Source: Desulfobacterales bacterium (GTDB lineage: Bacteria > Desulfobacterota > Desulfobacteria > Desulfobacterales > JALSRD01). From it: 64,000 nucleotides of DNA. Of the stretch, positions 7,906 to 17,352 are shown one piece after another (position 1 is the first letter of the stretch; each line of letters opens with the position of its first letter). The translations under genes were made by a program, and so were the position numbers. A model generated the notes under the pieces. It saw only the letters and a program-made list of their open reading frames with translations. It did not search any database and was not told where the DNA came from. Where the stretch lies: assembly GCA_026984935.1 (NCBI GenBank), contig JALSRD010000013.1, positions 1 to 64,000 of the forward strand, written 5' to 3'.

Positions 7906-9004
7906 ATGTCACTGGAACTGAAACAGACCATCCGCGAGCTCAAACACAAACTGGAACAGATGAAGGACTATCTTTGACTTAGCCGGCCAGGAAAAACGTC
8001 TTGCCGAAATTGAAACCCTGACGGCGCAGAAAGGTTTCTGGGACAAGCCCGAGCAAACGACCGCACTTTTGAAGGAACGGCGCCTGATCGGCGAAAAAGT
8101 GACCACCTTTAAAAAGCTGGCCGACGACCTCGAAGACAGCGAAGTACTGCTGGAACTGGCGATAGAAGAAGAAGATGCCGACGCCATCACCGAGGTCAGG
8201 GAGCAGCTGCTGGCGCTCGAAAAGCGGCTCAAGAAATTTTCGTTCGACCTCATGCTGGATGCACCGGAGGACCAGAACAATGCCATCGTTTCCATCAACG
8301 CCGGTGCCGGCGGCACCGAGGCCCAGGACTGGGCGGAAATGCTCTTCCGCATGTACCTGCGCTGGGTGGAGCGCAAGGGGTTTTCCACCAAGGTGATCGA
8401 TCTGCAGCCCGGTGACGAAGCCGGCATCAAGAGCGTAACCTTCACCGCCGCCGGTGCCTATGCTTACGGATACCTGAAAACCGAACGCGGCGTACACCGC
8501 CTGGTCAGAATTTCGCCGTTTAACGCCAGTGGAAAGCGGCATACGTCCTTTGCGTCTGTTTTTGTCTATCCTGAACTGGACAACGAGATCGTCATCGACA
8601 TCGATGAAAAAGATCTGCGCATCGACGTATTTCGGGCCAGCGGCGCCGGCGGCCAGCATGTCAACAAAACCAGCAGTGCGGTACGCATCACCCATCTGCC
8701 CACGGGCATCGTCGTCCAGTGCCAGCAGGAAAAATCCCAACACCGCAACAAGGACCTGGCAATGAAGGTCCTCAAGTCCAGGCTTTACCAGCTCGAACAG
8801 CGGAAGCAACAGGACAAACTGCAGCAGATGCACGCGAACAAGGACGATATCGCCTGGGGCAGCCAGATCCGCTCTTACGTGCTGCATCCGTACCAGATGG
8901 TCAAGGATCACCGTACCAGCCTGGAGGTGGGCAATGTCAATGCGGTTCTGGACGGTGCCATCGACCCCTTTATCGAGGAAATGCTCCTGTCCCAGCATGC
9001 CTGA
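7906..9004 (+). CDS. prfB: Peptide chain release factor 2, with programmed +1 frameshift
   Basis: RF2 reads UGA and UAA stops. The first 23 codons run from the ATG at 7906 (Shine-Dalgarno AAAGGAG) to an in-frame TGA at 7975-7977. A +1 shift at CTT-TGA-C joins the main frame, giving 365 residues, exactly the E. coli length. The body has the RF2 anticodon-like tripeptide SPF (in VRISPFNASG) and the catalytic GGQ at residues 248-250 (GAGGQHVN). The gene is not a pseudogene: the shift is the conserved autoregulatory device, since low RF2 slows termination at TGA and favours frameshifting. It follows lnt. Confidence 0.97.
7963..7978 (+). promoter_or_regulatory. prfB recoding site (+1 frameshift)
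   Basis: An internal Shine-Dalgarno-like AAGGA (7963-7967) lies 4 bases before the slippery CTT at 7972-7974, the stop TGA at 7975-7977 and C at 7978. This is the classic prfB arrangement (SD, spacer, CUU UGA C). The reading frame continues in the +1 frame from GAC at 7976. Confidence 0.93.
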
Positions 9005-9109
9005 CGGGCAGCCGGAAAACGGGGTGTCCGGCAAATGCAATACCGGCACGGACATGCCTCCAAAAAGGGTGCACAAACAACCCAATGCCCCTCCATCTAC
9101 GTGAATTTC

Positions 9110-9901
9110 ATGAAACTCTTTGACAGCCACTGCCACCTGGATGACCCGGTTTTTGGAGCCGATCTTGCCGGGGTGCTGCAGCGCGCCCGTGACAACGGTG
9201 TCGCCGGCATGCTGATTGCCGGTGTGACCCTCGAGACCTCCCGGCGAGCGATCCGGTTGGCCGAAACCCACCCGGGTATCTACGCCTCGGTGGGCATTCA
9301 TCCCCACGACGCCTCCGGCTGCAGCGAACAAAAACTGGACGACCTGGCCGGCATGGCCGCCGGCTGCCCCAAAGTGCGGGCCTGGGGAGAAATCGGGCTG
9401 GATTTCAACCGCATGTACTCCCCCCAAGCGGCCCAGGAGCGCTGGCTGGTACGGCAGATTGAAAAAGCCGGCGACCTGCAACTACCGGTAATTTTTCACG
9501 AACGCGACTCTGGCGGCCGCCTGATCGAACTTGTGCGGCCCTTTGGCCGAACGCTTAAAAAGGCGGTGGTGCACTGCTTCAGCGGCAGCGGCAGCGAGCT
9601 GGCGGATTACCTGGCGCTGGGCTTTTACATCGGCGTGACCGGCATCGTGACCATGGACAAGCGCGGTGCGCCCCTGCGCGCCCTGATACCGCAGATCCCC
9701 GAAACCCGGCTGCTCATCGAAACCGACGCGCCCTACCTGACGCCGGCGCCGCAGAGAAACCGACACCGGCGCAACGAACCGGCTTTTGTACGCCAGGTGC
9801 TGCTCAAACTGGCCGAGGTGCGCCGCAGCGACCCCGTTCAGCTGGCCCGCAGCATCTGGCAGAACACCTGCCGCCTGTACGGTATCGCGGCTTCGCCCTG
9901 A
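9110..9901 (+). CDS. TatD family metal-dependent hydrolase (deoxyribonuclease)
   Basis: The 263-residue protein has the TatD fold, with metal-binding HxH in FDSHCHLDD near the start and GEIGLDF, FHERDSGG, HCFSGSGSE and ETDAPYL in order. These are the metal ligands and active-site motifs of TatD nucleases. Members act as 3'-5' exonucleases or AP endonucleases in DNA repair and apoptosis-like DNA turnover. I chose the ATG at 9110 because the family starts near M-x-L-F-D-S-H-C-H; the Shine-Dalgarno is poor. It follows prfB by 105 bases on the same strand. No Tat genes are adjacent. Confidence 0.93.
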   Translation: MKLFDSHCHLDDPVFGADLAGVLQRARDNGVAGMLIAGVTLETSRRAIRLAETHPGIYASVGIHPHDASGCSEQKLDDLAGMAAGCPKVRAWGEIGLDFNRMYSPQAAQERWLVRQIEKAGDLQLPVIFHERDSGGRLIELVRPFGRTLKKAVVHCFSGSGSELADYLALGFYIGVTGIVTMDKRGAPLRALIPQIPETRLLIETDAPYLTPAPQRNRHRRNEPAFVRQVLLKLAEVRRSDPVQLARSIWQNTCRLYGIAASP

Positions 9902-10034
9902 CGCCGGCCCCCGATGGGCCGTAGAAACCGGTGCTTTGTCTTTCTGCCTCAGCAGGGCCGCTTTCTCAGATCCGGGTAAATTTTGCCAAGGGGGGCCAAA
10001 GTGCCCGTTGCACGGCTTCCTGGAATGCCGGGGC

Positions 10035-11225
10035 TTATCGGGCCATCAGGTGGGCGATGGCCTTCTCCAGGCCATCGATGGAAAGTTCGAACATGGCAAA
10101 AATCTGGGCGATGGCGGCAATGGTGCGCGTATAGCCCCACATGTGCTGCGGGACGGGGTTGAGCCACACGGCGTGGCGGAAGGTGCGCGCGAGGAATTTG
10201 AGGCGCTCGATGCTGGGTTGGCCGGAACGCTCTTCGATATGAATGGAGCCGTCGGTGGCCATCAGTTCGTAGGGTGCCATGCTGGCGTCGCCTACCAGGA
10301 TCAGGCGTGTTGCGGGATCCGCGGCGGCCAGCTCATCGATGCGCTTGGGTTTTTTATAGCGTGCCGCATCTCCCCACAGATAGTCGTAAATGGTGTTGTG
10401 GAAAAAGTAGGTTTCGAGCACCTTGAACTGTGAACGGGCGTGGTTGAAGAGGGTCTGGACCACAGGGATGTATGGCTCCATGGACCATCCGCCATTGTCG
10501 ATGGCCAGAATCACGTTCAGGCGGTCTTTCAAACTTCTCTCGAAGACGATCTCGATCTCACCGCCGTTTTTCATGGTCTGATAGAGGGTCTCGTCGATAT
10601 TCACCTGGTCCCTGGGGCCGCTGGGGACCAAGTGCCGCAGCCGCTTCAAGGCCTCTCCCATCATGGATTGGCGCAACGGGCCGCTCAGCGCGTAATCCCG
10701 GTAGCGCCGGTCCATGGCCACCTTGAGCGCCGAACGGTTGCGCGACACGCCACCCACGCGCATGCCGCCCGGATGGTAACCGGAGTGGCCCACCGGGGAC
10801 GTGCCGCCGGTGCCGATCCACCTGCCCCCGCCGTCATGGCGCCCGGTCTGTTCTTTCAGGCGCTCCTTAAAGTAATCAATGAGCTCGTCGGGGCTCATGC
10901 GGCGCAGTTTATTTTCGTCGATGCCCATGGCTTCCGCCAGGGTCTTGGGGTCCTGCAGCCAAGCCTCCAGCATGACTTTCGCCATTTCGTCGAGTTCAAA
11001 AGCCTCGCCGTCGGGCATCTCGGCACCTTCGAAGTGGTGCGCAAAAACCTGGTCGAACAGATCGAAGTAGCGCTCGCTCTTCACCAGGATAGAGCGGGAG
11101 GCGGTATAAAATTCGCCCAGCGACTGTACCAACCCCATATCCAGGGCGCGGTGCAACGTTAAGAAGGCCGTGGGCTTCACCGGAATTCCCACGTCTTTCA
11201 GTTTATAGAAAAAATCGATAAACAT
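10035..11225 (-). CDS. VWA/CoxE-like protein, partner of MoxR ATPase
   Basis: The 396-residue protein has a conserved N-terminal region (FIDFFYKLKDVGIPV), a Gly/Arg-rich low-complexity middle (near residues 125-165) and a C-terminal von Willebrand factor A-like fold. The MIDAS-like metal site reads AIDNGGWSME, a partly degenerate DxSxS, and VGDASM may supply another ligand. This is the CoxE/VWA protein that works with MoxR-type AAA+ ATPases. It starts 24 bases after the stop of the MoxR gene upstream, so the pair is probably an operon. The target complex is not encoded nearby, so its role is unknown. Confidence 0.88.
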   Translation of the reverse strand: MFIDFFYKLKDVGIPVKPTAFLTLHRALDMGLVQSLGEFYTASRSILVKSERYFDLFDQVFAHHFEGAEMPDGEAFELDEMAKVMLEAWLQDPKTLAEAMGIDENKLRRMSPDELIDYFKERLKEQTGRHDGGGRWIGTGGTSPVGHSGYHPGGMRVGGVSRNRSALKVAMDRRYRDYALSGPLRQSMMGEALKRLRHLVPSGPRDQVNIDETLYQTMKNGGEIEIVFERSLKDRLNVILAIDNGGWSMEPYIPVVQTLFNHARSQFKVLETYFFHNTIYDYLWGDAARYKKPKRIDELAAADPATRLILVGDASMAPYELMATDGSIHIEERSGQPSIERLKFLARTFRHAVWLNPVPQHMWGYTRTIAAIAQIFAMFELSIDGLEKAIAHLMAR

Positions 11226-11249
11226 AGGCTGTTTGGTTGAGGGCGGCAG

Positions 11250-12104
11250 TTAGAACAGCCGCCTGCGGCGCACCGCATTGGCGGCGATCTGGTAATCCTG
11301 GCTCTTTTTAAACAGCACCCCCAGGTAGGGCACATCACCCTTGGCCAGATCTTTGGGCCGGAAATCGGGATCGGCGTTTAAAGCGCGTATCCAGTTGAGC
11401 AGCTCGCGCGTGGCGGGCCGCTTTTCAACGGCCTCCAGCTCCCGCAGGCGGTAAAAGGCGGCAATCGTATTCTCGGCCAGCTGGCGGTCGATCTGCGGGA
11501 AATGGACGTTGACGATCTTGCGCATCATCTTGGGGTCCGGAAAGGCGATGTGGTGAAAGTTGCAGCGCCCCAGAAAGGGATCGGAGAGGTCTTTTTTGGC
11601 GTTGGATGTGATGACAAACACCGGCCGGTGCCTGGCCCGGATGGTCTTGTCGATTTCAATGATGTCAAAGGCCATCTGGTCCAAAACGTCAAGCATGTCA
11701 TCCTGAAAATCGGTGTCGGCCTTGTCGATCTCATCGATCAAAAGCACCGTGCGCTGGTCCGCCGTGAAGGCCTGGCCGATCTTGCCCATACGGATATACT
11801 CCTCGATATTGCTCACATCGCGCTTGGAGTCACCGAAACGGCTGTCGTTTAACCGTGTCAGGGTATCGTACTGGTAGAGCGTTTCAACCAGCTTCATGCT
11901 GGATTTGACATTCAGCACGATCAGCGGCATCTGCAGGTTTTCGGCAATGGCATGCGCCAGCATGGTCTTACCGGTGCCCGGCTCGCCCTTGAGCAGCAAC
12001 GGCATTTCAAGCGCCATGGAGATGTTGACGATATCCGCCAGTTCCGGATCCAGAACGTATCGGGCCGCGCCCGTGAACCTGGTTACGCTGGAGTTTTCAG
12101 TCAT
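11250..12104 (-). CDS. MoxR-type AAA+ ATPase
   Basis: The 284-residue protein has Walker A GEPGTGKT at residues 40-47, Walker B LLIDEID at 121-127, and sensor 1 and arginine-finger regions (FVITSNAKKDL, DPFLGRCNFHH). That is the MoxR branch of AAA+ ATPases, which remodel or insert metal cofactors into target proteins together with VWA partners. The VWA/CoxE protein lies immediately downstream. Unlike canonical MoxR it keeps a short C-terminus, ending near the lid domain. The ATG at 12104 is supported by the start of the conserved region. Confidence 0.9.
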   Translation of the reverse strand: MTENSSVTRFTGAARYVLDPELADIVNISMALEMPLLLKGEPGTGKTMLAHAIAENLQMPLIVLNVKSSMKLVETLYQYDTLTRLNDSRFGDSKRDVSNIEEYIRMGKIGQAFTADQRTVLLIDEIDKADTDFQDDMLDVLDQMAFDIIEIDKTIRARHRPVFVITSNAKKDLSDPFLGRCNFHHIAFPDPKMMRKIVNVHFPQIDRQLAENTIAAFYRLRELEAVEKRPATRELLNWIRALNADPDFRPKDLAKGDVPYLGVLFKKSQDYQIAANAVRRRRLF

Positions 12105-12419
12105 GGCAATCCCTTCATCTTCTTAATCGGTAAGCGTAACTGCCGCGCCGCCGCCAGCGGCCGCCGGCAAAAGGAGTCCTGGATACCACGAAGGGGAAAG
12201 GATTACAAGCCGGCATCAAAAGGACGCCGCGGCACCATGCCCTATCCTTGGCAGCGCCCTATCCCGTCGTCACCGGGACAGGGGACTTCGAGCCGGCCCG
12301 TACGCCCCGTGACCGGGATGGCGCCGCAATTGCATTTGACACCCACCGGCTGCAGTGATATATTTTCAATTGAAGGGAGCGCACAGAACCTTTTTTTTGC
12401 GTTTTGCCCGGTGACGCCC
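12105..12419. other. Intergenic region between MoxR gene and zinc-ribbon gene
   Basis: These 315 bases separate two divergently transcribed genes. They hold a strong candidate promoter for the rightward genes (12336-12364). I saw no other gene, repeat or convincing RNA structure in the rest. The open frame running in from 11952 is without a plausible start until 12420. Confidence 0.6.
12336..12364 (+). promoter_or_regulatory. Strong sigma70 promoter for zinc-ribbon gene and tatA
   Basis: A perfect TTGACA -35 (12336-12341) and a TATATT -10 (12359-12364) are separated by 17 bases, about 55 bases upstream of the ATG at 12420. This is a near-consensus sigma70 promoter. Confidence 0.7.
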
Positions 12420-12833
12420 ATGGCTGATATTATTGCACTGCAAAAAAAAATTCAACAGTCCCGCCGGAAAAAAAAGGCGCTTTTACACCGGCGCAAGCTA
12501 GAGGCCGTGCGTCAGGTCCTGCAGTGTTCGCACTGTTCCATGAAGTGCGAAAAATGCGGCACCCACCTGCAAAGCGATGACCCGCAAAAGCCTTTTGTCT
12601 ACCAGGACCTTCAAGTTCCCTACCGTTTCTGCGAGAGCTGCGCCCTGGAATACCGGGACTACATCGAGTGTCTGAAGGACAACGGCGAGGCGGACTGTTA
12701 CTGGCACAACCAGGCCTGGATCGACAGCTGGCGCGCCTGGATCGATTATCAGGGGGCCGTCAGCCGCTACCTGCACTCCAAGGAATTCAACCAGCTGCTT
12801 GAAGAGCTGCGGCAGGATACAACCGACTTATAG
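12420..12833 (+). CDS. Zinc-ribbon-type hypothetical protein upstream of tatA
   Basis: The 137-residue protein starts with a basic N-terminus ([19 protein letters not shown]) and contains [12 protein letters not shown], then [16 protein letters not shown], so at least seven Cys arranged in CxxC pairs likely bind zinc. The C-terminal half is rich in Trp and aromatics ([16 protein letters not shown]). I do not recognise a family with confidence. It has a near-consensus promoter at 12336-12364 and ends 10 bases before tatA, so the two form an operon. A role in protein export or in translation of exported proteins is possible but only inferred from that linkage. Confidence 0.7.
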   Translation: MADIIALQKKIQQSRRKKKALLHRRKLEAVRQVLQCSHCSMKCEKCGTHLQSDDPQKPFVYQDLQVPYRFCESCALEYRDYIECLKDNGEADCYWHNQAWIDSWRAWIDYQGAVSRYLHSKEFNQLLEELRQDTTDL

Positions 12834-12843
12834 GGGGATACGC

Positions 12844-13050
12844 ATGTTTGGAATCGGCATGCCGGAATTGATCATTATCCTGGTCATCATCCTGATTATT
12901 TTCGGGGCCGGAAAGCTGCCGGAAATCGGGGGTGGCATCGGGAAAGCCATTCGGAATTTTAAAAAGGCGACCCATGACACCGAAGTGGAAGGCAAAAAGG
13001 AGACGCCGCAAAAAATCGAAAATCCTGACGATCACGACAAAAAGAGCTGA
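12844..13050 (+). CDS. tatA: Twin-arginine translocase subunit TatA/E
   Basis: The 68-residue protein has the TatA layout: a short N-terminus with Gly-Met-Pro-Glu ([27 protein letters not shown]), one transmembrane helix (near residues 8-22), the hinge [10 protein letters not shown] and an amphipathic helix [12 protein letters not shown] hydrophilic, charged tail follows. TatA forms the pore-forming part of the Tat system that exports folded proteins such as the molybdoenzyme at 3243-3905. It is preceded by an AGGGGG ribosome-binding site and the zinc-ribbon gene. tatB and tatC are not in this window. Confidence 0.95.
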   Translation: MFGIGMPELIIILVIILIIFGAGKLPEIGGGIGKAIRNFKKATHDTEVEGKKETPQKIENPDDHDKKS

Positions 13051-13103
13051 CGACGCATGCTTCACCCCAAAGTGCTCAGACCATCCGGCACCCACTTTAG
13101 TCA

Positions 13104-14555
13104 TCACGCCTGGGACACACCGCTGCCGGTGACATGTCGGCCGAAGTTGGCTTCGATATAGTCTTGCAGCGTGTCCAGAATTTTTCTTTCCTCAGAGTCG
13201 TTCCCATATCGCTCACGCAGGCCCTTTATTTCTGCCAGCGCCTGGCGTGCCGTCTGGCGGCGGTCCCCCCTGTAGTCCAGCGGCGCTGCATCGGATGAAG
13301 GCGGATTGATGTACGCCATGTAGCGTGTAAAATCGCTGTGCACACGGGGCACCAGCTGGGGGAAATTACGGTAGATCACGCGGCGCGCCAGCTCGCAGAT
13401 GCGCGGATCTTCGAAACGGTCGAGCATTTCCAGTTTTTCATCGGCTGGGGCGCTGCGAAAGCGGCTGCACAACCGCTGCTGTGCGGGCGAAAGAAAGCCC
13501 GTTTCATACAGCGCGGCATCGGCGTCCAGGTCGGGCACCGGCGGATAGCGGAAGTGGCGGTGATAGCGTATAATCTGCGCGAACAATTCGCTTTCGCGCT
13601 GCAGCCAGCGCTGATTTTCATCGGCCGCGGCGGCATGCTGCGGATGCAGTTTTTCCCAGTAGCGTTCGTGCGGCGGCAGCAGAATACCCGGTTCGCCGGC
13701 CTTTTTGCGGACCACCCAGGTGGTTTCGGCAATGGTGTCGGTGTGCGTTTCGCGCAGTTCCGGCAAGTCGATGCGCAGCCACAGGGTCTGGTTGCTGTAA
13801 GGAATCGACCGGCCCAGGGAAATCACCGGCGCCTGGTAGTTGAGTTCGGCCCCGAAACTGCCGTCTACCAGGATGGCCAGTCGATGCGCGCCCGACGGCC
13901 CATGGAAAGCCACCGGCAGGCCGTCCATGCGCTGCAGGTCGGTCTGCTTCTGAAAACAGCCGCACAGATAGCGCCACATCTCGCCGGCCTTGAAAAAACG
14001 GCGTGCCAGCTCCAGGGAGGCTTCCACATCGGCCATGGCCGCGTGGGAACGGCCCGCACTCAGGTGATTGGCGGCATTGAGATTTTCCAGCTTCAGCGAC
14101 GGTGTGCCGTCCTTTTGGGGCCAACGCAGCACGTCTTGCCGGTACAGCCAGAAAACCACCGCCATGGGAAAGAGGTCCATGCGCCCGCAGCCGTTGTCGA
14201 ACTGGTGCGTATAAGGACTCAGAAAGTTGCGGTAAAAGGCAAAGCGCAGAAATTCGTCGTCAAAGCCCAGGGTGTTGTAGCCCAGGCTGACAGTGCCGGG
14301 CCGGTTCATCAGCGCGTGGATACGGCCGGCGGCTTCGAACTCGCATTCGCCGTCAAGGAGGGTTTCCAGCGGGATCCGGTGGGTCAGCATGGCCGCCGGC
14401 GAAGGGATCACATCCGGGCGCAGGCGCACCCGGATGGTATGGCGTTCGATTTCCTCGAGGCGCAGGGTGGTGCGGATGCAGGCAAATTCCAGCACCTGAT
14501 CGAAAACCCGGTTGAGACCGGTGGTTTCGATGTCATAGAAAAGGTAGGTGTTCAC
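13104..14555 (-). CDS. sbcB: Exodeoxyribonuclease I
   Basis: ExoI degrades single-stranded DNA 3' to 5' in repair and recombination. The 483-residue length fits the family (E. coli SbcB 475). The DEDD exonuclease domain starts with YDIETTG (D8, E10) and continues with GYNTLGFDDEFLRFAFYRN and HAAMADVEASLELA, the later acidic residues. The C-terminal half matches the ExoI SH3-like and helical regions by overall character only. The gene starts 6 bases downstream of ssb, whose C-terminal tail is the known ExoI docking site. ExoI is common in gammaproteobacteria and less usual here. Confidence 0.88.
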   Translation of the reverse strand: MNTYLFYDIETTGLNRVFDQVLEFACIRTTLRLEEIERHTIRVRLRPDVIPSPAAMLTHRIPLETLLDGECEFEAAGRIHALMNRPGTVSLGYNTLGFDDEFLRFAFYRNFLSPYTHQFDNGCGRMDLFPMAVVFWLYRQDVLRWPQKDGTPSLKLENLNAANHLSAGRSHAAMADVEASLELARRFFKAGEMWRYLCGCFQKQTDLQRMDGLPVAFHGPSGAHRLAILVDGSFGAELNYQAPVISLGRSIPYSNQTLWLRIDLPELRETHTDTIAETTWVVRKKAGEPGILLPPHERYWEKLHPQHAAAADENQRWLQRESELFAQIIRYHRHFRYPPVPDLDADAALYETGFLSPAQQRLCSRFRSAPADEKLEMLDRFEDPRICELARRVIYRNFPQLVPRVHSDFTRYMAYINPPSSDAAPLDYRGDRRQTARQALAEIKGLRERYGNDSEERKILDTLQDYIEANFGRHVTGSGVSQA

Positions 14556-14561
14556 CGTCGG

Positions 14562-15026
14562 CTAAAAGGGGATGTCATCGTCGGCCGGTGCATCCGCGGC
14601 CGGCCCGGCCGCTGGTGCGCCGAAACCGCCGCCGCCGCCACCGCCGCCACCGCCGGCCGGCCCGCCGAAGCCGCCATCGGCCGTGTCCCCGCCGCGCGTG
14701 CCCAGAAACTGTACGTCTGAAGCCACGATCTCGGTGGTGTAGCGTGTATTGCCCTCGCGATCCTCCCATTTGCGGGTCTGGATGCGCCCCTCCACATAAA
14801 CCTGCCGGCCTTTGGCCAGGTATTTGCCGCAGATCTCGCCCAGCTTGCGAAATGCCACGATGCGGTGCCATTCGGTGCGCTCGCGCTTCTCGCCGCTTTC
14901 ACGGTCCTTCCACTCCTCCGAAGTCGCAATGGTGAAGTTGGCCACCGCTGAACCGTCCTGGGTATAACGGACTTCCGGGTCTCTGCCCAGACGGCCGATG
15001 AGGATTGCCTTGTTGATGCCTGCCAT
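14562..15026 (-). CDS. ssb: Single-stranded DNA-binding protein
   Basis: The 154-residue protein has the SSB OB-fold ([22 protein letters not shown], then TEWHRIVAF and [15 protein letters not shown]), a Gly-rich low-complexity linker with an uninterrupted run of 10 Gly (near residues 122-131), and the acidic tail DDDIPF that recruits partner enzymes. It protects single-stranded DNA and coordinates replication and repair. I chose the ATG at 15026 because a strong AAGGAGG precedes it; the longer frame upstream is not SSB-like. It is co-transcribed with exonuclease I, a well-known tail-binding partner. Confidence 0.96.
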   Translation of the reverse strand: MAGINKAILIGRLGRDPEVRYTQDGSAVANFTIATSEEWKDRESGEKRERTEWHRIVAFRKLGEICGKYLAKGRQVYVEGRIQTRKWEDREGNTRYTTEIVASDVQFLGTRGGDTADGGFGGPAGGGGGGGGGGFGAPAAGPAADAPADDDIPF

Positions 15027-15157
15027 AAAGACCTCCTTGAAAAATAGGGTATCGGAATGCGGACGGCAGAAAGCGCCGCCCGCAGTACCCACTGGCATAG
15101 CGGAAGCGGCGCGGAAAGTCAATTCGGGCCGCCGGCCCCGGCGGCGTACGGCGCTGT

Positions 15158-16267
15158 CTATTTTAGCACCGACAGCCGGTGCAGCACACGCCCGGCCAGG
15201 GGATCTTGGGCCGTCAGTGCGCCGCAGGGACAGATCTCCACACAGCAGTAGCAACGGATACAACGGTTGTAGTCAAAAACCACGCCGCTGCCGGTCACCG
15301 CCACGGCTTTGGCCGGACAGTATTTCTGGCAGCGCCCGCAGCGTTCGCAGCGTTTGTCGTTGGCCACCGGTTTTTGCAGCACGTGGCGCCGCATAAAGCG
15401 GTTGAAAGCCGGCGGCCCGAAACTCGTCGGCGCCATACGGGGCAGCTCGAAATCGTCGATCATATTAAAATCCCCGCGGATGTGCATATCGGCCGGCAGA
15501 AGCCCCATTTCGACAGCCGCCCGGTGGGTGGCCAGCTGCTGCGGGTTGAGTCCCAGCAGGCGGCAGACCGCCGCATCCACGGCCGGTGCGCTGCGACCGG
15601 CGGCCAGAACGCCCAGGAAACGGGGCCGGCCGCTTTTCCCAGGGCCCTGGCCCTGCAGCGCAAAGATGCCGTCCATAATCGTCAGGCAGGGATTTACAGC
15701 CTGCTGGATGCGGACCAAAAGGCGCGCAAAATGATCGCGATCGATGCCGCAGCGCAGGTGCCACTGCGGTTTAGCGAAGCCCACCACACAGCCAAACAGG
15801 TTTTTAACCCCCAGGGTCAGGAGCATCTGCGCGTGGGTTTTAAGCTTGCACAGGTTGACCACGGCATCGGCGGCAATTGCATCCCGGGCCACCTCGATGC
15901 GGCCGAACGGTTTTCCCACATCCACGGATACCGTACCTTTGAAGGGCCGCAGGTCCACATCCAGCCCCTCCAGGGCCTCCAGATAGCCGCTCAGGCGCAA
16001 TATCCGGTCAAACGAACCCATTGCCGGGCTGTCTGAAATCTGCACCCGGGCCCCTTTGCCGAGCAGGAATTCGACAACAGCACGCACCACGCGGGGATGG
16101 GTCACGATGCTCTCGGCAGGCCGCGCCGCCATGAGCAGGTTGGGCTTGACCAGCACGCGCATGCCCGCTTGAATGCGGTCACCGGCCAGCGTGCGGCACA
16201 TCCGGTCGATCTGCGGTTTCAGCTTGCGGTAGTCGTAGCGTGCCTTCTCGATAAGTACGAGGTTCAT
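15158..16267 (-). CDS. DUF362 protein with two 4Fe-4S clusters
   Basis: The 369-residue protein has a large DUF362 domain ([21 protein letters not shown] at the start, [19 protein letters not shown] in the middle) followed by a C-terminal ferredoxin region. The ferredoxin part has two [4Fe-4S] motifs, [12 protein letters not shown] and [15 protein letters not shown]362 proteins are common in anaerobes and appear to handle iron-sulfur or electron-transfer functions; the exact reaction is unknown. The ATG at 16267 overlaps the end of the DUF523/DUF1722 gene (stop at 16264), so the two are translationally coupled. Confidence 0.88.
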   Translation of the reverse strand: MNLVLIEKARYDYRKLKPQIDRMCRTLAGDRIQAGMRVLVKPNLLMAARPAESIVTHPRVVRAVVEFLLGKGARVQISDSPAMGSFDRILRLSGYLEALEGLDVDLRPFKGTVSVDVGKPFGRIEVARDAIAADAVVNLCKLKTHAQMLLTLGVKNLFGCVVGFAKPQWHLRCGIDRDHFARLLVRIQQAVNPCLTIMDGIFALQGQGPGKSGRPRFLGVLAAGRSAPAVDAAVCRLLGLNPQQLATHRAAVEMGLLPADMHIRGDFNMIDDFELPRMAPTSFGPPAFNRFMRRHVLQKPVANDKRCERCGRCQKYCPAKAVAVTGSGVVFDYNRCIRCYCCVEICPCGALTAQDPLAGRVLHRLSVLK

Positions 16268-17061
16268 GGCGGCCCCACTTTTCCCGGGTGGTCGTTCACC
16301 GCCACATTGCCGCACAAAGAGGCGCACCGTGTCGGTCTGAAGCGCAGCGCTGCCATGAGCTGTGCTTCGTAGGCCCGGTACAATGCGCTGCAGCACCGGT
16401 TTTCCCCCGGGAGCAACAACTTGCCCATTTCGCGTACGAGTTGCGGGCTTAAGGAACGCAGCGGCAACACCGTCCGGCCGTGGAAATCGGCCAGACGCTC
16501 CCGGGTCCGCCCCCCGGACAGCGTTTTGTACCAGTCTTTCAGAACAACGATCCGGGTAATGAAATTTTCGCGCTGTCGCGGATCGTTTAGGCCGTCTTCC
16601 TCTGTTGCGGGCAGGCGCGGAAAGTGCGCCATGAACCGTTCGGCGAAGACGCCTTGTCCCCGCCCGGCAACCTGGCCGGCCGCACTAAACACTTTGACCG
16701 GCATCAGGCCGCAGCTGGGTGATTTTTTCTTGAAAATGAAGGCATCAAGGTTCTCTTTTTCCAGTTGCTGCAAACGCCTGGCAACCCAGGTTGTCATGCG
16801 GTGCGTCCGGTCGCGTCCGGTTGCCGTGCCGACCAGGCGCGGCCTGCGCGGATCGCCGGCCAGGTGCAGGGTCTCACGGGGCACCGGCAGGCCGCATTCG
16901 ACCTCCGGGCAGACCGGGACCAGGTGCGCCTGCCGGCTCAGCGTATCGGCGATAAAGGCCTTGCGACGGTGGCCGCCGTCGTAGCGTACCTTATACCCCA
17001 GCAGGCAGGCGCTGACGCCGATGCACATACCCTCCGGTATGCCGGTATCATCTCTTTGCAT
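16264..17061 (-). CDS. DUF523/DUF1722 (YbgA-like) protein
   Basis: The 265-residue protein starts with the DUF523 signature ISACLLGxxVRYDGG (seen as VSACLLGYKVRYDGG) and the paired PVCPEVECGLPVPRE and KKKSPSCG motifs. The C-terminal half is DUF1722-like (FITRIVVLKDWY and the YRAYEAQLM helix). Family members are soluble proteins of unknown function; conserved Cys suggest metal or Fe-S binding. I chose the ATG at 17061 because GGAG lies 6 bases upstream. The longer frame runs through sequence of no recognisable family. It overlaps the DUF362 gene by 4 bases. Confidence 0.88.
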   Translation of the reverse strand: MQRDDTGIPEGMCIGVSACLLGYKVRYDGGHRRKAFIADTLSRQAHLVPVCPEVECGLPVPRETLHLAGDPRRPRLVGTATGRDRTHRMTTWVARRLQQLEKENLDAFIFKKKSPSCGLMPVKVFSAAGQVAGRGQGVFAERFMAHFPRLPATEEDGLNDPRQRENFITRIVVLKDWYKTLSGGRTRERLADFHGRTVLPLRSLSPQLVREMGKLLLPGENRCCSALYRAYEAQLMAALRFRPTRCASLCGNVAVNDHPGKVGPP

Positions 17062-17352
17062 ATATCTCCGACCCATGTGCAGCTCGCAGCCCGTGCATTC
17101 CGCCTCGGCCGTGTATACTACAGAACGGCCCACTTTTAAAGCCGCCCGGCGGTCATCCACGAGGTTTCCGACGACGCTGCCCAGCCGGAGTCGGCCCCGC
17201 CGGCTGGCAATCGGCAAGGTGGAGCCGTATGCATCTGCCGGATCTTGCACCGAAAACCCGATTGACAAAAAGCACTCTTGCCCGCTAACAAGATAGAAGC
17301 TTTGGCGGTATGCGGCCAAGGCCGCCTTTAGAAAAAAAACCGGGGGACGTCA

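Noticed and set aside
14610-14670. GCC/GCG repeat tract resembling a microsatellite
   Set aside because: It encodes the Gly-rich linker of SSB in frame, so it is low-complexity coding sequence.
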